The translations under genes and the position numbers were made by a program. A DNA stretch of 64,000 nt from Klebsiella oxytoca NBRC 105695 (GTDB lineage: Bacteria > Pseudomonadota > Gammaproteobacteria > Enterobacterales > Enterobacteriaceae): positions 124,001-188,000 of the forward strand of contig NZ_BCZK01000010.1 of assembly GCF_001598695.1 (NCBI RefSeq), given 5' to 3'. Below, piece by piece: positions 58,709 to 64,000 of the stretch (the first letter of the stretch is position 1; each line of letters starts with the position of its first letter). The notes under the pieces were generated by a model, which did no database searches, was not told where the DNA came from, and was given only the letters and a program-made list of their open reading frames with translations.

Positions 58709-59179
58709 ATGAACAGTAGCAATCAGGTTAAACAATTACGTTTACAGCGCGCCTGGTCCCAGGAGCAGCTCGCCGAGCTGGCGGGCGTGAGCGTGCGGAC
58801 CATTCAGCGCATTGAGAACGGTGACCGCCCCGGTCTGGAGACCCTTAGCGCGCTTGCGGCAGTCTTTGAAGTTAACGTCGCCGAGATTAGCGGCGATTCG
58901 CCGGAAGGCCATGACGAATCGCTGGATTTACGCATTGAGGAAGCCAAAGCGCGTGTCGAACGCGAAAGCCGTTTTTACCGTTCACTGACCGTGGCGGTCG
59001 TGGTTTGCATCCTGCTGGCGGTGCTGAACTGGCTGACCGGCGCGGACAGCTACTGGTCCGCATGGGTGGCGATCATCTGGGGGGCGCTGCTGGCGGTAAA
59101 AGGATTACGCCTGTTTGTGTTTGGCGAATGGATCAAAAACTGGCGTCAGGCGCGGCTGCAGCGGCTGCTGCGAAAGTAA
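58709..59179 (+). CDS. XRE-family HTH regulator with two C-terminal membrane spans
   Basis: A 156-residue protein: an XRE HTH at residues 1-60 (LRLQRAWSQEQLAELAGVSV, then RTIQRIENGDRPGLETL) followed by a helical linker and two membrane spans (VVVCILLAVLNWL and WVAIIWGALLAVKGLRLFVF), the 2TM domain. Start at the ATG at 58709 with GGAGAG upstream. Such proteins are thought to be membrane-tethered regulators; the signal is unknown. It stands alone between ydeE and the urt operon. Confidence 0.85.
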   Translation: MNSSNQVKQLRLQRAWSQEQLAELAGVSVRTIQRIENGDRPGLETLSALAAVFEVNVAEISGDSPEGHDESLDLRIEEAKARVERESRFYRSLTVAVVVCILLAVLNWLTGADSYWSAWVAIIWGALLAVKGLRLFVFGEWIKNWRQARLQRLLRK

Positions 59180-59205
59180 CCTACTGAGCGATGGTGCGCG
59201 CTTCT

Positions 59206-59296
59206 CCCGGGGGCGGCGCAAAGCGCCTTGCCCGGGCTACGGGCCAGCAGACGGCTGTATACCTGTAGCCCGGCTAAGCGCAGCGCGAGCCGGGGA
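59206..59296. repeat. BIME: two inverted REP units
   Basis: REP 1 (59206-59242: CCCGGGGGCGGCG...CGCCTTGCCCGGGCTACGG, arms only) and REP 2 in opposite orientation (59264-59296, GTAGCCCGG...CCGGGGAG) are separated by about 20 bases. Each folds into a GC-rich hairpin. The GTAGCCCGGG core is typical of Klebsiella-type REPs. It lies between the XRE gene and the end of urtE. Confidence 0.8.
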
Positions 59297-59318
59297 GAGA
59301 TTTCCATCCGGGAAAGGC

Positions 59319-60017
59319 CTATATGGTAACCATCCCGCGGACGCCTTCGGCTTCCATATCGCTGCCGCTGCCCTGTTGGATAATCGCCCCGCGCGACATC
59401 ACCAGGTAGCGGTCCGCCAGCCCGGCGGCGAAATCGTAGAACTGCTCGACCAGCAGGATCGCCATATCACCGCGATTCGCCAGCTGGCGGATAACTTCGC
59501 CAATCTCCTTGATGACCGACGGCTGAATACCTTCCGTCGGTTCGTCAAGAATCAGCAGCTGCGGGCGGCTGGCCAGCGCGCGGCCAATGGCCAGCTGCTG
59601 CTGTTGCCCGCCGGAAAGATCGCCCCCGCGCCGCTGCTTCATGCTTTTCAGCACCGGAAACAGCTGATAAATCTCTTCCGGCACCGCGCGCGCGTCGCGG
59701 GCGGGAAAGCGGGACAGCCCCATCAGCAGATTCTCCTCAACCGTCAGGCGTGGAAAAATCTCCCGCCCCTGGGGCACGTAGGCGATCCCCGACTGCACCC
59801 GCTGGTGCGGTTTACGGTGGGTGATATTCTTCTCCTGCCACAGCACCTCGCCGCTGCGCGCCGGGATCAGCCCCATCAGGCACTTCAGCAAAGTGGTTTT
59901 CCCCACCCCGTTGCGTCCGAGCAGGCAGGTGACCTCCCCCTGACGCGCGGCAAAATCGACGCCGCGCAGAATATGGCTGCCGCCATAATATTGATGTAGT
60001 TGATTAACCTGTAGCAT
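59319..60017 (-). CDS. urtE: Urea ABC transporter ATP-binding protein UrtE
   Basis: A 232-residue ATPase: Walker A GRNGVGKTTL (residues 34-43), signature LSGGQQQQ, Walker B LLILDEPTEGIQP and H-loop, with the MVTI ending typical of UrtE. LivF-like. It is last in urtABCDE, nine bases after urtD. High-affinity urea uptake under nitrogen limitation is the established role. Confidence 0.93.
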   Translation of the reverse strand: MLQVNQLHQYYGGSHILRGVDFAARQGEVTCLLGRNGVGKTTLLKCLMGLIPARSGEVLWQEKNITHRKPHQRVQSGIAYVPQGREIFPRLTVEENLLMGLSRFPARDARAVPEEIYQLFPVLKSMKQRRGGDLSGGQQQQLAIGRALASRPQLLILDEPTEGIQPSVIKEIGEVIRQLANRGDMAILLVEQFYDFAAGLADRYLVMSRGAIIQQGSGSDMEAEGVRGMVTI

Positions 60018-60026
60018 CCGCGCTCC

Positions 60027-60824
60027 TTAGCGTCCGAGATAAACTTCAATTACCTGTTCGTTGGCCTGCACCTCGCGCAGCGATCCTTCCGCCAGCACCT
60101 GTCCCTGATGCAGCACCGTCACCCGGTCGGCGATGGTCTCGACAAAGCCCATATCATGCTCAACCACCATCAGCGAATGCTGACCGGCAAGGGTGCGGAA
60201 CAGCTCGGCCGTATACTCCGTTTCTGCATCGGTCATCCCGGCTGCGGGCTCGTCCAGCAGCAGCAGATGCGGCTCCTGCACCAGCAGCATGCCGATCTCA
60301 AGAAACTGCTTTTGCCCGTGCGACAGCAGCCCCGCCGGCCGATGGCGTTCGCCCTCCAGGCGCAGCAGGCGCAGGGTTTCGCTGATTCGGTCGGCCTGCT
60401 CGCTGTTCAGGCGCGCCCGCAGGCTGGCCCACACCGATTTATCACCTTTCATTGCCAGTTCGAGATTCTCTGCCACCGTCAGCGCCTCAAAGACCGTCGG
60501 TTTCTGGAACTTGCGTCCGATCCCCTGCCGGGCGATGGCGATGGGATCGAGGGTCGTTAAGTCCACCGACTGATCGTAAAGCGCCCTGCCGCTCTGCGGC
60601 CGGGTTTTGCCGGTGATGACGTCCATCAGGGTGGTTTTACCGGCGCCGTTCGGCCCAATCACGCAGCGCAGTTCGCCGACGCCAATCTGCAGCGACAGGT
60701 CGGTCAGCGCCTGAAAACCGTCAAAGTTGACGTTAATCTTTTCCAGCTGCAGCACCGGATCGGTCTGCTCACGAAAACGGTCCGTCGGCAGCTGGCGGGT
60801 AAAGAGCTCTTCATCCGGTTGCAT
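60027..60824 (-). CDS. urtD: Urea ABC transporter ATP-binding protein UrtD
   Basis: A 265-residue LivG-like ATPase with Walker A GPNGAGKTTLMDVITGKTRP (residues 55-74), signature LSHGQKQ, Walker B LLLLDEPAAGMTD and H-loop VVEHDMGFV. LSHGQ and the N-terminal extension (about 25 residues) are usual for UrtD. Its ATG shares bases with the urtC stop (TGATG). Confidence 0.93.
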   Translation of the reverse strand: MQPDEELFTRQLPTDRFREQTDPVLQLEKINVNFDGFQALTDLSLQIGVGELRCVIGPNGAGKTTLMDVITGKTRPQSGRALYDQSVDLTTLDPIAIARQGIGRKFQKPTVFEALTVAENLELAMKGDKSVWASLRARLNSEQADRISETLRLLRLEGERHRPAGLLSHGQKQFLEIGMLLVQEPHLLLLDEPAAGMTDAETEYTAELFRTLAGQHSLMVVEHDMGFVETIADRVTVLHQGQVLAEGSLREVQANEQVIEVYLGR

Positions 60825-61897
60825 CAGCGATCTCCTTTACGCAGCAGGCCAATAACGCCACGCGGTAAAAACAACGTCACGATAATAAAAATCAGCCCCA
60901 GAAACAGCTGCCAGTACTCCGGCATCGCCATGGTAAAGTAGCTCTTCGCGCCGTTGACCAGCCCTGCGCCAAGAACCGGGCCGATTAGGGTTCCACGACC
61001 GCCCAGCGCCACCCAGATGGCCGCTTCGATAGAGTTGGTTGGCGACATTTCGCTGGGGTTGATGATCCCGACCTGCGGCACGTACAGCGCCCCTGCCAGG
61101 CCGCACAGCACGGCAGAAAGCGTCCAGACCAGCAGCTTAAATCCGCGCGGGTCGTAGCCGCAGAACATCAGGCGGTTTTCAGCATCGCGCACCGCCGTCA
61201 GCACGCGGCCAAATTTGCTTTGCGCCAGCAAATAGCCAATCCACAGAGTGAGCAACAGCAGCAGCACCGTCGCCATAAACAGCGCTGCCCGGGTACCAAT
61301 GGCGGTGACGGGGAAACCGAGCAGCGTGGTAAAGCCGGTAAAGCCGTTATTACCGCCAAAGCCGGTTTCGTTGCGGAAAAAAAGCAGCATTCCGGCGTAG
61401 GTCAGCGCCTGGGTCATGATCGAAAAATAGACGCCTTTGATTTTCGAGCGAAAGGCAAACCAGCCAAACACCAGCGCCAGCAGACCGGGCACCAGCACCA
61501 CCAGCAGCATCGCCCAGGCAAAATGCTGGGTGCCCCACCAGAACCACGGCAACTCGCTCCACGATAAAAACGACATAAAGGCCGGTAGTCCGTCGCCCGC
61601 CGCCTGGCGCATCAGATACATGCCCATGGCGTAGCCGCCGAGGGCAAAAAAGATCCCATGGCCAAGCGAGAGCATCCCGGCATAGCCCCAGACTAAATCC
61701 AGCGCGACGGCGACAATAGCGTAGCAGAGGATCTTACCGGTTAGCGTCAGCAGCCAGGCGGAAACCGCCAGCGGATGCGTAGCAGGCAGCAGCGCCAGAA
61801 ACGGCATACTCAGCAGGCCCAACAGCAGCAGAATGCCGATCCACCGCAGCGGGCGCGGCGCTTTGCGCGCCAGCGTTAAGGTAACAGGTTGGCTCAT
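60824..61897 (-). CDS. urtC: Urea ABC transporter permease UrtC
   Basis: A 357-residue LivM-like permease with about ten spans. YAGMLSLGHGIFFALGGYAMGM (residues 70-91), YFSIMTQALTYAGML and AVRDAENRLMFCGYDPRGFK (EAA-like loop) are typical. It overlaps urtB and urtD by single bases. Confidence 0.93.
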   Translation of the reverse strand: MSQPVTLTLARKAPRPLRWIGILLLLGLLSMPFLALLPATHPLAVSAWLLTLTGKILCYAIVAVALDLVWGYAGMLSLGHGIFFALGGYAMGMYLMRQAAGDGLPAFMSFLSWSELPWFWWGTQHFAWAMLLVVLVPGLLALVFGWFAFRSKIKGVYFSIMTQALTYAGMLLFFRNETGFGGNNGFTGFTTLLGFPVTAIGTRAALFMATVLLLLLTLWIGYLLAQSKFGRVLTAVRDAENRLMFCGYDPRGFKLLVWTLSAVLCGLAGALYVPQVGIINPSEMSPTNSIEAAIWVALGGRGTLIGPVLGAGLVNGAKSYFTMAMPEYWQLFLGLIFIIVTLFLPRGVIGLLRKGDR

Positions 61898-63471
61898 CAG
61901 TCAATAACCCTCCCTTTGAGGGCGAACAGTCCCTGAGGACGTTTCTGGATAAACAGGATAATCAGTACCAGTATCAGGATTTTGCCCAGCACGGCCCCCA
62001 TTTGCGGCTCAAGGATTTTGTTAAAGATGCCAAGACCAAACGCCGCCGCCACGCTGCCGGCCAGTTGACCGACGCCGCCGAGCACCACCACGAGGAAGGA
62101 GTCGATAATGTAGCCCTGGCCCAGCTCTGGCCCGACGTTGCCGAGCTGCGATAGCGCAACGCCGCCCAGTCCGGCAATACCGGAGCCGAGACCAAACGCC
62201 AGCATATCGACCCGGCCGGTAGGGACGCCGCAGCAGGCCGCCATCGCGCGGTTCTGCGTCACCGCCCGCACGTTCATCCCCAGGCGGGTTTTGTTCAGCG
62301 TCAACCAGGTGAAGAGCAGCACCAGCAGCACAAAGGCCAGTACCGCCAGACGGTTCCACGGCAGGATAAGATTCGGCAGAACCTGCACGCCGCCGGAAAG
62401 CCACGCCGGATTGGCGACCTCGACGTTCTGCGCACCAAACAGCATCCGCACCAGCTGGATCAGCATCAGGCTGATCCCCCAGGTGGCCAGCAGCGTCTCC
62501 AGCGGGCGACCGTAGAGATGACGGATCACGGTGCGCTCCAGCGCCATGCCGATCCCGCCGGCAATCAGAAACGCCACCGGCAGCGCAATCAGCGGATAGA
62601 AGGCCAGCCACTGCGGGGCCAGCTGCGCCAGCGCCTGCTGAACCAGCCAGCAGCTGTAGGCGCCAATCATCAGCATTTCGCCGTGGGCCATGTTGATGAC
62701 CCCCAGCAGTCCGTAGGTGATCGCCAGGCCGAGCGCGGCGAGCAGCAGGACAGAGCCGAGGGAGAGGCCCATAAACGCCTGTCCGAGCAGATCGCCCAGC
62801 AGCAGGCGGTGCTGGATTTTGCTCAGGCTCTCCTGCGCCGCCGCGCGGATCGCCGGGTCTGGCTCATGCCGGGCGTCGGTATAAGGCGTCAGCAGCGCCT
62901 GGGTTTCCGGGTCGCCTGAGTGACCGAGCCGTTCAATGGCCGCCAGCCTCTGCGCAGGCTGCGGACTGGTTAGCTGCAGACGAGCAAGCGCAATTTCCAG
63001 CAGCGATTTGACCGCGCCGTCGGTTTCCGCCGTCAGGCGCTGCTGTAACAGGCCCGCCATTTCTGGCGTCGCTTCGCGCTGGAGGATTTTTGCCGCAGAG
63101 GCCCTTTCCGTGACGTTGTCACTGACCAGCTGATGCGTGGCCAGCGCCCCTGCCGCGAGGTTACGCAGACGATTGGTCAGGCGTACCGGTTTTATTGTTC
63201 CTTCGGGAGCCGCAACCGCGCCCAGCGCCAGTAGCTTATCACCCTGCTTGCTGAACGCATGACCGCGACTATCCGATTGTAATGTCTCGCTTTTCAGCGC
63301 CCTTAGCAGCGGTAAACGCGGCGCTGCAGGCGCGACGGCCCACTGCTCAAGCAGCAGCGCCTGTTGGCTGCGGGTGGCTGCCACGAAATCGTCGGCGTCG
63401 GCTGCCTGCGCCCGCCACGGCATCAATACCAGCAGCAGCGCAAAATAACTCATAAGGCGCAATGGGTTCAT
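61897..63471 (-). CDS. urtB: Urea ABC transporter permease UrtB
   Basis: A 524-residue LivH-like permease. As usual for UrtB it has a signal peptide (ending AQA) and a periplasmic helical-repeat domain of about 200 residues before the permease part (GLAITYGLLGVINMAHGEML and LNKTRLGMNVRAVTQNRAMA). The HEAT-like repeats (IERLGHSGDPETQALL) are typical for proteobacterial UrtB. Its start follows the urtA stop by 81 bases with a hairpin between. Confidence 0.93.
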   Translation of the reverse strand: MNPLRLMSYFALLLVLMPWRAQAADADDFVAATRSQQALLLEQWAVAPAAPRLPLLRALKSETLQSDSRGHAFSKQGDKLLALGAVAAPEGTIKPVRLTNRLRNLAAGALATHQLVSDNVTERASAAKILQREATPEMAGLLQQRLTAETDGAVKSLLEIALARLQLTSPQPAQRLAAIERLGHSGDPETQALLTPYTDARHEPDPAIRAAAQESLSKIQHRLLLGDLLGQAFMGLSLGSVLLLAALGLAITYGLLGVINMAHGEMLMIGAYSCWLVQQALAQLAPQWLAFYPLIALPVAFLIAGGIGMALERTVIRHLYGRPLETLLATWGISLMLIQLVRMLFGAQNVEVANPAWLSGGVQVLPNLILPWNRLAVLAFVLLVLLFTWLTLNKTRLGMNVRAVTQNRAMAACCGVPTGRVDMLAFGLGSGIAGLGGVALSQLGNVGPELGQGYIIDSFLVVVLGGVGQLAGSVAAAFGLGIFNKILEPQMGAVLGKILILVLIILFIQKRPQGLFALKGRVID

Positions 63472-63524
63472 GGTGGTCCTCCTTACCCGGGAAATCGGGC
63501 CGTGCCCGAACGACAGAATCCGTC

Positions 63525-63545
63525 ACCCCGGCTTAGCGCCGGGGT
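63525..63545. terminator. Intra-operonic hairpin between urtA and urtB
   Basis: ACCCCGGC (63525-63532) and GCCGGGGT (63538-63545) form a perfect 8-bp stem with a 5-base loop. No T tract follows on the minus strand. It probably stabilises the urtA mRNA or lets a part of transcription stop, giving more binding protein than permease. Confidence 0.6.
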
Positions 63546-63552
63546 TCAACGT

Positions 63553-64000
63553 TTAGTTACTGGCGCTTTTTACCGGGTGATCCGGTTTTTTGTCGTTTCC
63601 GGCGATCCACGGGCTCCACGGCTGGGCGCGAACGGGTGCTTCAGTCTGCCAGACCACGTTAAACTGGCCGTTGCTTTCGATTTCACCGATCATGACCGGT
63701 TTATGCAGGTGATGGTTGGTCGCATCCATCGTCAGGGTGAAGCCCGACGGCGCTTTAAAGGTCTGACCGGCCATGGCTTCCCGAACTTTATCGACATCGG
63801 TGGTCCCCGCTTTGGTTACCGCCTGGGCCCACATATGCAGACCGACCCAGGTTGCTTCCATCGGATCGTTGGTGACCACACTATCCGCGTTCGGCAGCTT
63901 ATGCGCTTTGGCCCAGGCGCGATAATCGGCGACAAACTGTTTGTTGGTAGGGTTATCCACGGATTCGAAGTAGTTCCACGCCGCGAGATTGCCCACCAGC
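63553..64000 (-). CDS. urtA: Urea ABC transporter substrate-binding protein UrtA, C-terminal part
   Basis: The visible about 148 residues are the C-terminal part of a LivK-like urea-binding protein; the gene begins beyond the right edge. MEATWVGLHMWAQAVTKAGT, then FKAPSGFTLTMDATNHHLHKP (key stretches) and a closing WQTEAPVRAQPWSPW are diagnostic of UrtA. It is the first gene of the leftward urt operon, so its promoter is outside the window. Confidence 0.93.
   Translation of the reverse strand, partial: LVGNLAAWNYFESVDNPTNKQFVADYRAWAKAHKLPNADSVVTNDPMEATWVGLHMWAQAVTKAGTTDVDKVREAMAGQTFKAPSGFTLTMDATNHHLHKPVMIGEIESNGQFNVVWQTEAPVRAQPWSPWIAGNDKKPDHPVKSASN

Noticed and set aside
1..64000. CRISPR arrays, tRNA/rRNA genes, insertion sequences, prophage genes
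   Set aside because: I saw no regularly spaced repeats, no tRNA-like cloverleaf, no rRNA sequence and no transposase, integrase or phage structural protein on either strand.

Overview
The window looks like chromosomal DNA of a Klebsiella/Raoultella-type enterobacterium. Two blocks follow the Escherichia coli gene order closely: tam-uxaB-dgcF-yneG-glsB-sad-ptrR and sotB-marC-marRAB-eamA-ydeE. Around them lie features typical of Klebsiella and relatives: a urtABCDE urea importer, REP/BIME elements, a fimbrial operon, a Cus-type copper/silver pump and several sulfur and sugar-acid catabolic operons. No rRNA, tRNA, insertion sequence, prophage or CRISPR array is visible.

Layout. 0-5 kb: the end of an AraC-type regulator, then a leftward operon with an amino-acid-type ABC importer, an ATC-hydrolase family protein, a broken glyoxalase-like gene and a divergent ProC-like imine reductase. 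5.3-6.1 kb: two small exported proteins and a VF530 protein. 6.3-9.7 kb: a rightward operon of an isopenicillin-N-synthase-like dioxygenase and a MetQ/N/I-type importer, headed by a short ORF with three consecutive Cys codons. 9.7-13.7 kb: nitronate monooxygenase, LysR regulator, YjiJ-type MFS and a LysE exporter; the first three appear tied together by one shared operator motif. 13.8-19.3 kb: an AT-richer chaperone-usher fimbrial operon with its own HTH regulator at the end. 20-23 kb: two VOC proteins, a DUF7661-like protein, an MFS carrier and a hypothetical gene. 23-29.7 kb: a Cus-like RND metal efflux operon in which the CusB-like adaptor carries a fused CusF domain. 29.9-40.5 kb: MBL hydrolase, then the conserved tam-to-ptrR backbone.

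40.4-52.8 kb is accessory DNA between ptrR and sotB, which are close neighbours in E. coli. It holds a lactate/malate-dehydrogenase-family enzyme and a divergent acid-sugar locus. Leftward are dtnK-pdxA2-deoR. Rightward are an Fe-type alcohol dehydrogenase, a DapA-family lyase, a TerC-like membrane protein, a cytoplasmic four-Asp-box sialidase-like protein, a YhcH/YiaL-type protein and an SLC13-type permease. Between the two arms is a perfect 20-bp palindrome and a CRP-like site. This is my best candidate for an undescribed catabolic system. Tandem phzF paralogs follow.

53-59 kb is the mar region with a well conserved promoter, two MarR sites and a marbox. After ydeE, an XRE/two-TM protein and a BIME precede the urea importer, whose urtA runs off the right edge.

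Functions are inferred from protein families and motifs read directly from the sequence; no database search was run.
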